Shown in pieces: positions 1 through 6,277 of a stretch of 28,959 nt of DNA. This stretch comes from a virus. The notes under the pieces were generated by a model, which saw nothing but the letters and a program-made list of their open reading frames with translations, was not told where the DNA came from and did no database searches. The stretch covers positions 1 to 28,959 of the IMG/VR virus record IMGVR_UViG_3300003691_000036; one strand, given 5' to 3'. Position numbers and translations under genes: made by a program. Within the stretch, counting starts at the first letter, position 1. Each line of letters opens with the position of its first letter.

Positions 1-926
1 TCGTCAAAACCTTCTTGACCAGTCCACAAAGCAGTAGTAGGGTCAGCACCAGAGTACTGTCGTAAACCACAAATTTCAATTTCAGAAGCACTAAGCTCCC
101 ACCCAGATGTTGTTCCTTCAGTCTCTCCAAAGAAGTGACCTGCTTCAACAATCATCAAACGACCGATGTTACCAAAGATACCTTGGATATTACGATTGTT
201 CTGACCACGTACGTCAGCATCTTTCATGATGGTTTGATAGCCTGCAACATCTTTACGTAACAAACCAGCCATTGCAGAATCAATTAAGAAAATCCACACT
301 GGTAAATTACCATGAATACCATTTTGACCACGAGAGGCTTTGTAAGGGTCCAAAGGACGTCTCATTCCGCCAGTACTAAAACCTTGAGAAGTTCTTAAGA
401 TTTTCTCGATATCAACAAGAGTGTTAAAGTTGAAGGTAGTACCCAAGTCAATAACGTGTGAAGGTGCTTGAATACCATCATCGTTAGTTAACAAGTTACC
501 TTGAGCTGCATCAAAAAGAGCTTGGTCTTTAAATCGTGTAAACAAGTCACCAAGTTTAGCACGAGAATCAGAATGCTCGTTAATGCTTAAGTCGCCGATG
601 TCTACACCGTCGAATTTGTCTCCATTATCTACTACTAAGCGATAACGCTCAACAGTGATTTTGTCAGAGAATTTTTTCTTCTGCTCGCCTTTACCAAACG
701 CCGTGTCCTTACCTTTAACACCTTTTCCAGAAAGATTACCATCGTAATCAAAAACAACAGTATGCCCAGCACTTGAGTTCTCGTTGTTTTCTTGATACAC
801 GACTGCATCTTTGGTATTGCCAGTTATTGGCGTCCAGAAGGACTCAGAAGAAGCTTGAATTAAACCTTCACGCATCCAACTCTTACGTTTTAGGTCCGAA
901 CCGATTGAAACTACACCAGTAGCCAT
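1..926 (-). CDS. Major capsid protein, N4 gp56/DUF4043-like (3' end off window)
   Basis: This gene reads leftward from an ATG at 926-924 and has no stop before the left edge, so about 308 residues are visible and the C-terminus is missing. The start follows a good ribosome site (GAGGTGAT just upstream). The product begins MATGVVSIGSDLKRKSWMRE and later contains KFSDKITVERYR, GVDIGDLSINEHSD, TRFKDQALFDAA and VWIFLIDSAMAGLLRKD. This pattern (a basic start, a 'Gd' hairpin region, then a helix with FKDQALFDAA) is what I associate with the N4 gp56/DUF4043 capsid family rather than with the T7 capsid. The scaffold-like gene directly upstream fits the usual scaffold-capsid order. The role would be the structural shell of the head. 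The family call comes from motif recognition and was not aligned. Confidence 0.72.
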   Translation of the reverse strand, partial: MATGVVSIGSDLKRKSWMREGLIQASSESFWTPITGNTKDAVVYQENNENSSAGHTVVFDYDGNLSGKGVKGKDTAFGKGEQKKKFSDKITVERYRLVVDNGDKFDGVDIGDLSINEHSDSRAKLGDLFTRFKDQALFDAAQGNLLTNDDGIQAPSHVIDLGTTFNFNTLVDIEKILRTSQGFSTGGMRRPLDPYKASRGQNGIHGNLPVWIFLIDSAMAGLLRKDVAGYQTIMKDADVRGQNNRNIQGIFGNIGRLMIVEAGHFFGETEGTTSGWELSASEIEICGLRQYSGADPTTALWTGQEGFD

Positions 927-959
927 AATCATCACCTCAAATAGTTAGTTAAAATAAAC

Positions 960-997
960 GAGTGCTCGCTGCACTCTAAAATTGTCGAGTGCAGCGA
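960..997 (-). promoter_or_regulatory. Two mutually exclusive hairpins upstream of the capsid gene
   Basis: Read on the minus strand, TCGCTGCACTC (997-987) pairs perfectly over 11 bp with GAGTGCAGCGA (976-966) around a 10-nt loop. The second arm can instead use its first six bases, GAGTGC (976-971), to pair with GCACTC (965-960) around a 5-nt loop. That shorter hairpin is followed by GTTTATTTTA, like an intrinsic terminator. The element lies in the 179-nt gap between the scaffold-like and capsid genes. It could tune the capsid-to-scaffold ratio by attenuation or RNA processing, or protect an mRNA end. The pairing is seen directly; the role is inferred. Confidence 0.6.
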
Positions 998-1105
998 ATC
1001 CATTAGTAACAATGGTGACTGCGTTTGAATTCTAGCTACTATGCATACGAGATGGAATTAGTACTGAATTAAAATCATCATATCATAATACGTATATATA
1101 GTACA

Positions 1106-1816
1106 CTAAAATACAGTCTTTTTATACGTTTCACTATCACTAGCAACTATCGCTCTATCCTCAGGTTTACTCGAACCACCATTGTCAGAAAGGTTAGGTT
1201 CTTTCTCCTTAGTAGTACCAGGGTCTAACACTTTACCAGCTTTCAAGAACTTACTTGTTTTCTCGATGAACTCTTCAAACGTGATGTCCCCTTTCTCAAG
1301 TTGCTTAGTGAAACGTGGTGGTACGTCTTCAGCAATGACTTCATCATTTATAACAAACTCAGGATTATCGGCATTGTACTGTTCTATTTGAGCAGTACGT
1401 AACTCTAAAGCAGTCATTTTACTAGCACCCGCTATGACTTCCTCTTTCTTCTTAGTAAATGCAGTAGCATTTGTTCCACGATGTTCGTCTATCTTAGCTA
1501 ACCAGGCATCTGGGTCACTTGCTTTTAGTTCAGCCAATTCTGCATTCTGAGTAGCAGTTAACATTGAACCTGCATCTTTCTCCCACTGAGTAGCTAAAGC
1601 TGAATTCTGTGCTTCTAAGGCTTTATTTTCTGTTTTAACTTGACTGAAAGAAGCAAAAGTGTCTCTTCTTCGCATTTCAATTTTTGCTGCGTATATAGCG
1701 TTGCTTGACGCTTCTACACCATCTGGTAATTCTAATTTGCCTTCAGCATTCGGTTTAAGTTGACTTACTACCGATTCTACTTCAGCTGCAAACGTGTCTT
1801 CGTTCGGAGTGCTCAT
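1106..1816 (-). CDS. Probable capsid scaffolding protein
   Basis: The 236-residue product is highly charged, almost free of cysteine, and predicted mostly helical. A heptad-like stretch at about residues 50-100 (FASFSQVKTENKALEAQNSA) could form a coiled coil. The C-terminal third is polar and low in complexity (DPGTTKEKEPNLSDNGGSSK), and the protein ends in ETYKKTVF. Size, composition and its place immediately upstream of the capsid gene on the same strand match phage scaffold proteins, which assemble inside the procapsid and then leave. The ATG at 1816 follows AGGA in AGGATAACACAC. I see no protease motif. A virion or protease-scaffold function cannot be excluded, because scaffolds are poorly conserved. 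Confidence 0.6.
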   Translation of the reverse strand: MSTPNEDTFAAEVESVVSQLKPNAEGKLELPDGVEASSNAIYAAKIEMRRRDTFASFSQVKTENKALEAQNSALATQWEKDAGSMLTATQNAELAELKASDPDAWLAKIDEHRGTNATAFTKKKEEVIAGASKMTALELRTAQIEQYNADNPEFVINDEVIAEDVPPRFTKQLEKGDITFEEFIEKTSKFLKAGKVLDPGTTKEKEPNLSDNGGSSKPEDRAIVASDSETYKKTVF

Positions 1817-1867
1817 GTGTGTTATCCTATTAAATTATGCAAAAGTGCGAAAATATAATATCACTTT

Positions 1868-1899
1868 TTGTATCATTTGTACACGTTTTATTATATAAT
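1868..1899 (+). promoter_or_regulatory. Candidate rightward promoter for the terminase genes
   Basis: TTGTAT (1868-1873) resembles a sigma70 -35 box. TTATAT (1891-1896) follows at 17 bp and TATAAT (1894-1899) at 20 bp. It precedes the first plus-strand gene by about 30 bp in the divergent gap between the scaffold and terminase genes. This region is extremely AT-rich, so chance matches are likely. Confidence 0.3.
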
Positions 1900-1910
1900 A
1901 ATTTTAATAA
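1889..1910 (-). promoter_or_regulatory. Shared TTATTAAAAT-N5-TATAATA element (leftward copy)
   Basis: On the minus strand TTATTAAAAT (1910-1901), five bases and TATAATA (1895-1889) match the element at 14049-14070 exactly except for the spacer, and its first part also occurs at 4737-4746. All three copies lie in gene-free DNA ahead of a gene block. This copy points toward the scaffold and capsid genes. It may be a promoter for a phage RNA polymerase or for a host polymerase modified by a phage factor. TATAATA alone could be a host -10 box. Confidence 0.42.
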
Positions 1911-1927
1911 GAAAACAGGAGACGCTT

Positions 1928-2089
1928 ATGGCAGTTCACTCATTCTCTACAAAGACCAAGAAGCCTCAAGACGAGTTGCTTGTGGAACGAGTCAAAAAGT
2001 ATTGCACGCAACGACATATCAACTTTAGTGGTATAGTGCTAGAACAATTAAAAAAATTTGAAGAGGAAGTAATCAATGGCAAAGTATGA
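1928..2089 (+). CDS. Small ribbon-helix-helix-like protein
   Basis: This is a 53-residue product. I chose the ATG at 1928 because ACAGGAGAC lies just upstream; the frame is open further back but without a ribosome site. A short polar beginning (MAVHSFSTKTKKPQ) is followed by two probable helices, DELLVERVKKYCTQR and FSGIVLEQLKKFEEE, with a turn at HIN. That is the pattern of Arc/MetJ-type ribbon-helix-helix DNA-binding proteins, though the strand is not strongly marked. It overlaps the next gene by 14 bp and is the first gene of the terminase operon. A role as repressor of the divergent promoters or as a packaging accessory is inference. Confidence 0.6.
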   Translation: MAVHSFSTKTKKPQDELLVERVKKYCTQRHINFSGIVLEQLKKFEEEVINGKV

Positions 2090-2576
2090 TGAAGACACTA
2101 GGTACTCTGCACTGTCGCTGCTAAATTCTGGTGACAGTATAAAGGAAGTAGCAGAACGACTCGACGTACCCCTAACAACTATAATACGATGGAATAAAGA
2201 GTTAAAAGCATCAATAGAAGACGGTGGCATGAATAAGCTAGTTAACATGGACCGTGTAGTGTTAGGTAAGGTGCTAGAAGAAGTAGTTACTACCGATGTG
2301 CAACTAGCAGATAAGACTGCTGAACTAACTGTGGGCCTTAATTACGCTGCGAGACTTAACGGAGACTTACACTTAGCAGCACTATCACTAGTAGCTAAAG
2401 CGAAGCAATTTGCTGTATCAGCAGATACATCAACTGAATTAGTAATACTTGCAGAGGTGTTATGCTCTATGCAAACGGCCTTCTTCAATTCAAATTCTAC
2501 TAACGTTAACGTCCAGAACAACTTCGGAGGCTCTGAAGGCTACGATGAGTTCCTTTCAGACGAGCCAGCCGCATGA
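2076..2576 (+). CDS. Terminase small subunit (probable)
   Basis: The 166-residue product has an N-terminal helix-turn-helix at about residues 10-42 (SALSLLNSGDSIKEVAERLD, then VPLTTIIRWNKELK). A helical middle follows (VLGKVLEEVVTTDVQ, HLAALSLVAKAKQFAV) and then an acidic C-terminus ending DEFLSDEPAA. Small terminase subunits recognise the viral DNA with an N-terminal HTH and oligomerise through a helical core. The stop overlaps the large-terminase start (ATGA), which strongly supports the assignment. The subfamily was not recognised from sequence alone. Confidence 0.72.
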   Translation: MAKYDEDTRYSALSLLNSGDSIKEVAERLDVPLTTIIRWNKELKASIEDGGMNKLVNMDRVVLGKVLEEVVTTDVQLADKTAELTVGLNYAARLNGDLHLAALSLVAKAKQFAVSADTSTELVILAEVLCSMQTAFFNSNSTNVNVQNNFGGSEGYDEFLSDEPAA

Positions 2577-4171
2577 TTAACTTATCTAAAGAGCATTTCA
2601 CTGAGTTTTACCCTGACCTGGCTCATTTATACGAGAGATACTCTAAGCCGCCGGTATTTAAGAGCAAAAAAGAGTTCGAAGCTAAGTATCTAACATCTAA
2701 ACTGTGGCGTATTAACAACATCTACACTATTATCAATAAAGATGGCAATGCCGTTACCTTTGAGATGAACTTCGCTCAGCACCAGGTATACTCAGCTAGT
2801 AGAATACATCCTCGTCTAATCATCTTGAAGTCAAGACAGCAAGGTATCAGCACATTGTGGTTAGTATCTTACTTCGATGACGCTGCCTTCAAGAAAAACA
2901 TGAATCTTGGTCTGATGGCACAAGGGTCAGACGAAGCTGCTACGCTACTTGAAAGAACGAAATTCCTATGGGATAAACTAAGTGACAATGTGAAAGCTTT
3001 TACAGGTGTTAAGCTCAACAAAGATAACTCAAAAGAGTTTAGCTTCACAAATGACTCGAAGATATTCATCAGAGTGTCCTTCAGGTCAGCCACACTGCAG
3101 AGGCTTCACATCTCGGAGTTCGGTAAGATAGCTAACCAGTTCCCTAAGAGAGCCCGTGAGACCAAGACTGGTACACTGCAGGCTCTTGGTAAAGGTAACA
3201 CGGGCATCATTGAGTCAACTGCTGAAGGAGTGAATGACTTCAAGGACATGTGGGACAAAGCTGAGGTAGCTGCTCTTGGTGAGCTAACAGCCAAAGACTT
3301 CAAGCCTGTGTTCTTGCCCTGGTACAAAGACCCTGATTGCGTAGAACCTATACTACAGGTTGTGGATGAGGACGCAGCAGCTTATTTTAAGAAAACTGAG
3401 GAGACGACGGGAGCTAAGCTAACTGTGAGACAGCGCAACTTCTGGATATCTCAACGCAGGGAGCTTGAAGGTGACATCTTCCAGGAATACCCTGCAACTC
3501 CAGCTGAGGCGTTCAGCGCATCGAAGAACGGGTCCTACTGGAGCACCAAGTTCGCTGAGCTGGTGGTAGGTAGAGGCAGAGTAGTCAAAGGTTTGTATGA
3601 CCCTAACCTTGATGTAGATATCTTCTTCGACCTGGGAGTAGATGACTACATGGTCATGGGCTTCGCACAGTGGTGGCGTGGTGAGTACCATATTATAGAT
3701 GAATACTGGAACAACGGCTACGGCCTGGAGCACTATGTGGACGAAGCTAAAGAGAGAGGTTACCCTATCCGGTCTCTGAGACTACCACATGACATCGAGG
3801 TCCGTGAGCTAATGACAGGCAAAGGGGGTAGAGCGGAGACTCGAGCTGACTTACTACGTAAGATGCTGCGTAAAAAGAAGCTTCCTTGGAAGGTGTTGAC
3901 GATGAAGAAGGGTTCCATCGCTGATAGCATTGAGTCTGTACGAGGCATGCTAGGTGACTTATGGATAGATTCTCGATGCACTTATCTAATTGAGTGCTTC
4001 CATAAGTACTCAAAAGAGTGGGATGACAAATTGCAGGTGTGGAAAAAGACACCTCGGCACGATGAGTGGTCTCATGGGGCTGATGTCATACGCAGTATTG
4101 CTACCGATACGCGCAAAACTGACAATACTGACAAGCGAAGTAAGCGAAGTAACGCGGGATATGACTTGTAG
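2573..4171 (+). CDS. terL: Terminase large subunit
   Basis: This is the 532-residue ATPase-nuclease motor that packages DNA into the prohead. The N-terminal ATPase shows a terminase-type Walker A, LKSRQQGIST (85-94); a Walker B-like LHISEFG with Glu182 (178-184); and the coupling motif ESTA (214-217). The C-terminal RNase H-like nuclease has an acidic cluster FFDLGVDDY (351-359, Asp353 and Asp357/358) and a late Asp504 in HDEWSHGAD. Length is normal for the family. It overlaps the small subunit by 4 bp. The last residues are basic and polar and probably dispensable. A long gene-free region follows. Confidence 0.93.
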   Translation: MINLSKEHFTEFYPDLAHLYERYSKPPVFKSKKEFEAKYLTSKLWRINNIYTIINKDGNAVTFEMNFAQHQVYSASRIHPRLIILKSRQQGISTLWLVSYFDDAAFKKNMNLGLMAQGSDEAATLLERTKFLWDKLSDNVKAFTGVKLNKDNSKEFSFTNDSKIFIRVSFRSATLQRLHISEFGKIANQFPKRARETKTGTLQALGKGNTGIIESTAEGVNDFKDMWDKAEVAALGELTAKDFKPVFLPWYKDPDCVEPILQVVDEDAAAYFKKTEETTGAKLTVRQRNFWISQRRELEGDIFQEYPATPAEAFSASKNGSYWSTKFAELVVGRGRVVKGLYDPNLDVDIFFDLGVDDYMVMGFAQWWRGEYHIIDEYWNNGYGLEHYVDEAKERGYPIRSLRLPHDIEVRELMTGKGGRAETRADLLRKMLRKKKLPWKVLTMKKGSIADSIESVRGMLGDLWIDSRCTYLIECFHKYSKEWDDKLQVWKKTPRHDEWSHGADVIRSIATDTRKTDNTDKRSKRSNAGYDL

Positions 4172-4175
4172 ATTC

Positions 4176-4193
4176 CTTATTAAATTTAATAAG
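4176..4193. repeat. 18-bp perfect palindrome after the terminase stop
   Basis: CTTATTAAATTTAATAAG is identical to its reverse complement and begins 5 bp after the terminase stop codon. A spacer-free palindrome makes a weak RNA hairpin and no T run follows, so a protein-binding site is as likely as a terminator. Confidence 0.45.
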
Positions 4194-4289
4194 CTACTAT
4201 GTCTACAAGTATAAACCAAAAGTCCCGACGCCTTTTACCTTCCCTGATTGGCCCTAGCCCCCTTCGAGTGTAGCAAGAGTGCAACAACT

Positions 4290-4367
4290 GTAGCAGTAGT
4301 CACCTGGTTTAACGCTCTCACTACACAAGTAGCAGTAGTCACCTGGTTGAGCACCCTCACTACAGAT
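4290..4367 (+). repeat. Tandem 39-bp direct repeat, two copies
   Basis: Copy 1 (4290-4328) and copy 2 (4329-4367) both begin GTAGCAGTAGTCACCTGGTT and both contain CTCACTACA near the end; the middles differ at a few positions. A fragment, AACCAGGT, recurs in inverted orientation at 4439-4446. The period is not a multiple of ordinary helical binding units, and the repeat does not encode a conserved peptide. It may be an iteron-like or operator array. Confidence 0.8.
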
Positions 4368-4465
4368 GTAGCATCGACACTCAAATGCAGTAGTATTGCT
4401 CAGTCGAGTAACAACACTACAGTTGTATAGTATAGCAAAACCAGGTACAACCACTATAGTTGTAG
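4321..4465. repeat. Array of four CTACA-NN-TGTAG imperfect palindromes
   Basis: CTACACAAGTAG (4321-4332), CTACAGATGTAG (4360-4371), CTACAGTTGTAT (4418-4429) and CTATAGTTGTAG (4454-4465) share the consensus CTACAGTTGTAG. Additional half-sites TGTAG occur near 4289 and 4515. Dyads of this length are typical of dimeric HTH repressor operators or replication-initiator sites. Candidate ligands encoded nearby are the RHH-like protein at 1928 and the five-HTH protein at 7156. Confidence 0.6.
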
Positions 4466-4652
4466 CAAACTTATTACACTTAAGTAAGAGCTCTACAAAT
4501 TCAATGAAATCAGCACTATTGTAGTGACATCGTTATATTAAAATAGAATAACTAGTTTATGTCTCCTATTTCTCTCCGTATCAGACAATAATTTAGGCCT
4601 ATATAAATATCTAAATATATTAAAATAATCGAATCTGGGACAATTTGACCTT

Positions 4653-4693
4653 ATTTATATCAATATTTATAACCTTTTTATGTTGATATAAAT
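4653..4693. repeat. 11-bp perfect inverted repeat in AT-rich DNA
   Basis: ATTTATATCAA (4653-4663) and TTGATATAAAT (4683-4693) are perfect reverse complements separated by 19 bases. It lies in the most AT-rich part of the gene-free region, where strand opening would be easy. It may be part of an origin or simply an AT-rich hairpin. Confidence 0.5.
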
Positions 4694-4731
4694 TAATTAT
4701 ATTCCGAAGCATTTTGTTACAATTTAGGTGT

Positions 4732-4751
4732 GCATTTTATTAAAATATAAT
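4732..4751 (+). promoter_or_regulatory. Shared promoter-like element, early-region copy
   Basis: CATTTTATTAAAAT (4733-4746) is identical over 14 bases to 14045-14058 upstream of the SSB gene. TATAAT (4746-4751) overlaps its end and TATATGA follows at 4751-4757. A transcript starting here would carry the boxA-like site and both hairpins before reaching the first early gene. Confidence 0.4.
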
Positions 4752-4810
4752 ATATGATTATCCTAAGTTAATTAACAACTAACGAGTAACAAGTTGAAGC
4801 CCAATTTGTT

Positions 4811-4822
4811 TGTTCTTTAAAA
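4811..4822 (+). promoter_or_regulatory. rrn boxA-like site in the early leader
   Basis: TGTTCTTTAAAA closely resembles the boxA of gammaproteobacterial rRNA leaders (E. coli TGCTCTTTAACA), the RNA site bound by NusB-S10 in antitermination. It lies 14 nt before the 25-bp inverted repeat. The match is short and the region AT-rich, so this is a suggestion. Confidence 0.35.
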
Positions 4823-4835
4823 TTTTGATAATAGT

Positions 4836-4935
4836 TTAGTTAATTTCAATCTATATACTATTTGTATAAGTTTGGACCTTCATAGAACATTTGAAACCGT
4901 AAACTAATCGTAGTATATAGATTGAAATTAACTAA
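4836..4935 (+). repeat. 25-bp perfect inverted repeat with 50-nt spacer
   Basis: The arms at 4836-4860 and 4911-4935 are exact reverse complements over 25 bp (core AATTTCAATCTATATACT). As RNA this would be a very long stem capped by a 50-nt loop. As DNA it places two identical protein sites in opposite orientation around the early promoter. The right arm contains the -10 box of that promoter, so the repeat could be an operator as well as an RNA structure. Confidence 0.85.
4891..4919 (+). promoter_or_regulatory. Sigma70-like early promoter
   Basis: TTGAAA (4891-4896) is followed after exactly 17 bp by TATATA (4914-4919), about 57 bp before the first early gene. The -35 matches the host consensus at five of six positions and the -10 at four. 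The -10 lies inside the right arm of the 25-bp inverted repeat, so a protein bound to that repeat would block it. Confidence 0.5.
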
Positions 4936-4957
4936 TAGTGACTAATCCGGTCACTAT
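4935..4957 (+). promoter_or_regulatory. Dyad or hairpin just before the first early gene
   Basis: ATAGTGAC (4935-4942) and GTCACTAT (4950-4957) are perfect 8-bp arms around TAATCCG. The dyad abuts the 25-bp inverted repeat and ends about 10 bp before the ribosome site GGAGA. It could be an operator at the transcript start or a 5' stabilising hairpin. Confidence 0.55.
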
Positions 4958-4975
4958 AATATTTGGAGACATAAA

Positions 4976-5410
4976 ATGTCAACTATTACTATAAAGAAGC
5001 AATTCACTTCAATTCATAAGTTATTACTTGAGAATAAGGGCAAGAAGTTAACCGATAAGCTAATCAGTTCTTTTGATGAGCTAATGATGTCTAAGGTTAT
5101 GTCAAGCACTTTCAAGAAAGATGATGACGGAGTAGTAACTCATGTATTTTGTTACTACCACAAAGAGTGGGAAGACGTTACAGAAGTAGAGTACGGTAAG
5201 AAAGCAAGTACTTCTACAGGTCTTAACTCAATGTGTAAAGTCGGTGTATCTAACTGGACTAAGCAACAACGAATAATGAAGCAAGCGAAAGCAGAACTAT
5301 TAGAGCAAGTGTCTAGTGGCGAAGTTGATGCGAGCGACTTACTAACGTTGATTGAAGAGATTGAACTTAAAGCTAAAGAAATTGTTAGCTTAGAAGTAGA
5401 AACTAACTAA
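4976..5410 (+). CDS. Early protein, degenerate zinc-ribbon-like (paralogue A)
   Basis: This 144-residue protein of unknown function is a clear paralogue of the product at 6597. Both share an N-terminal helical part and then a conserved core: C-[YF]-YH, W, D, EVE[YF]GKKAS, TGLNSMCK, GVS, WTKQQR and a KQ helix. The core resembles small phage zinc-ribbon proteins of the type 'C-x2-C ... EF ... GLNS-x-CK-x-C', but each CxxC is reduced to CxxH or a single Cys, so metal binding is uncertain. The ATG follows TTGGAGACATAAA. It is the first gene after the complex control region, so it is probably expressed immediately after infection; host takeover or regulation is inferred. Confidence 0.75.
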   Translation: MSTITIKKQFTSIHKLLLENKGKKLTDKLISSFDELMMSKVMSSTFKKDDDGVVTHVFCYYHKEWEDVTEVEYGKKASTSTGLNSMCKVGVSNWTKQQRIMKQAKAELLEQVSSGEVDASDLLTLIEEIELKAKEIVSLEVETN

Positions 5411-5423
5411 ACTAAAGGTCTGA

Positions 5424-5454
5424 GGTGATTACTATAATGGTACTCACCCTTTTC
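5424..5454 (+). terminator. Probable intrinsic terminator after paralogue A
   Basis: GGTGATTACT (5424-5433) pairs with GGTACTCACC (5439-5448) with one internal mismatch and one G-U pair around a 5-nt loop. CTTTTCTTT follows. It sits 13 bp after the stop codon and would separate the first early gene from the next group unless transcription is antiterminated. Confidence 0.5.
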
Positions 5455-5638
5455 TTTACCTCTTAATATCTATATATTTATTTATAATATTATAATATAT
5501 AATATATATATATATGTTATATAAAAAGATACAAGGCAATAGTAACCAGCATAGCAAGGTAGCATACGGTATTTAGGGGAACAAAAATTTTTTTATTATA
5601 TATTGATATCTACTAAATAAATAAAAGGATATTGGAAG

Positions 5639-5809
5639 ATGACAACTAAAGACATACAAGATGTAATACTAGACAAACTACTAAGTAATGATGCAGTTAG
5701 CGACTTAATAATGGACACTGTAATTGAAGTGCTAGAGATTAATGACATCGACTTAGATGATAATAACTATTCTACTTACTACCCAACTATAGGATATAAC
5801 AAATTATGA
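5639..5809 (+). CDS. Small acidic early protein, unknown
   Basis: A 56-residue product, MTTKDIQDVILDKLLSND onward, ending PTIGYNKL. It is acidic and mostly helical, with a run of Asp/Asn near residues 35-43. I did not recognise it. The frame starts after AAAGGATATTGGAAG, which includes a ribosome-site-like AAGGA, and its stop overlaps the next start (ATGA). It is the first of five coupled small genes. Before it lie about 230 bases of very AT-rich DNA holding only the terminator described above. Confidence 0.6.
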   Translation: MTTKDIQDVILDKLLSNDAVSDLIMDTVIEVLEINDIDLDDNNYSTYYPTIGYNKL

Positions 5810-5958
5810 TAACAACTAAATGGTCAACCGGCTTAAGGATGTTTAAAGCCGAATACAAAGGCTTAAGTGCTATTGGTGTCACTGAATACGAAGCAATAAT
5901 GTCAGTAACTAAACTATACAACTCGTTACCCAACCATAAGAGAGAAGAACTAGTATGA
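5806..5958 (+). CDS. Small early protein, unknown
   Basis: A 50-residue product, MITTKWSTGLRMFKAEYKGL to KREELV. It overlaps its neighbours by 4 bp on both sides (ATGA), so it is probably translated by reinitiation. No signal peptide or membrane segment is visible and I do not recognise it. Reading-frame continuity and the overlap pattern are the support. Confidence 0.55.
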   Translation: MITTKWSTGLRMFKAEYKGLSAIGVTEYEAIMSVTKLYNSLPNHKREELV

Positions 5959-6113
5959 AAAATATACAAGAGTTACTAAACAAGAACGATAAGCAAGCTA
6001 TAATAGAATTAAAGAAAGCTTACCCTGAAGCATGGCCAGCATTAATGACGATATTTGGTGAACTGTTTGATAATAGACTATTTGACATGTTAGAAGAGGA
6101 GGCTAGAAAATGA
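5955..6113 (+). CDS. Small early protein, unknown
   Basis: A 52-residue product, MKNIQELLNKNDKQAII to LEEEARK, with two probable helices around a Pro-rich turn (AYPEAWPAL). It is coupled by ATGA overlaps to the genes on either side. Near its 3' end GAAGAGGAGG forms a strong ribosome site for the next gene. No family recognised. Confidence 0.6.
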   Translation: MKNIQELLNKNDKQAIIELKKAYPEAWPALMTIFGELFDNRLFDMLEEEARK

Positions 6114-6277
6114 AGACTATAAAACAGTCCTACCAGGAAGAATACAAGACACTTAAGAACAAGTTAGAAGCTCTGAACAAGTCTTGTCCACTCACCTGTA
6201 ATTGCCACAAACCAACGGACGGTCGGTCTTTAGATTGCGACCGTTGTGGTTTAGCTTTAACTATAGAGGACTTATAA
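6110..6277 (+). CDS. Small zinc-ribbon early protein
   Basis: A 55-residue product: an N-terminal basic helix (about 1-24) and then a cysteine cluster, CPLTCNCH (26-33) and CDRCG (43-47). Two Cys pairs separated by about ten residues suggest a zinc ribbon. The start is preceded by GAGGAGGCTAGAAA. It overlaps the previous gene by 4 bp and the next by 1 bp (TAATG). Specific function unknown; nucleic acid or protein binding is typical of such proteins. Confidence 0.65.
   Translation: MKTIKQSYQEEYKTLKNKLEALNKSCPLTCNCHKPTDGRSLDCDRCGLALTIEDL

Larger units (their letters stand above)
4172..4975. other. 804-bp gene-free regulatory or origin-like region
   Basis: I see no convincing gene here on either strand. 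The short open frames have no ribosome site and lie across repeats. The region holds, in order: an 18-bp palindrome, a 39-bp tandem repeat, four CTACA-TGTAG imperfect palindromes, an AT-rich stretch with an 11-bp inverted repeat, a shared promoter-like element, a boxA-like site, a 25-bp inverted repeat with an embedded sigma70-like promoter, and a 16-bp dyad. It separates the terminase operon from the early genes. Replication origin, early control region or both are plausible. Confidence 0.6.

Noticed and set aside
3419-3733. 104-codon minus-strand frame inside the terminase gene
   Set aside because: It is a shadow of a strongly supported gene and has no recognisable domain or ribosome site.
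4248-4454. Overlapping open frames on both strands in the repeat region
   Set aside because: They consist of translated repeats without ribosome sites and are not supported as genes.
4836-4935. CRISPR-like repeat, since the arm contains ATTGAAA as in some CRISPR repeats
   Set aside because: There are only two copies, in opposite orientation, with no regular spacers and no cas genes.
4836-4957. N4-type hairpin promoter for a virion RNA polymerase
   Set aside because: N4 promoter hairpins are short with tiny loops; these arms are 25 bp with a 50-nt spacer, and no such polymerase is in view.
6202-6277. Upstream extension of the early gene at 6277
   Set aside because: It lies entirely within the zinc-ribbon gene in another frame, and the TAATG overlap with AGAGGA supports the later start.
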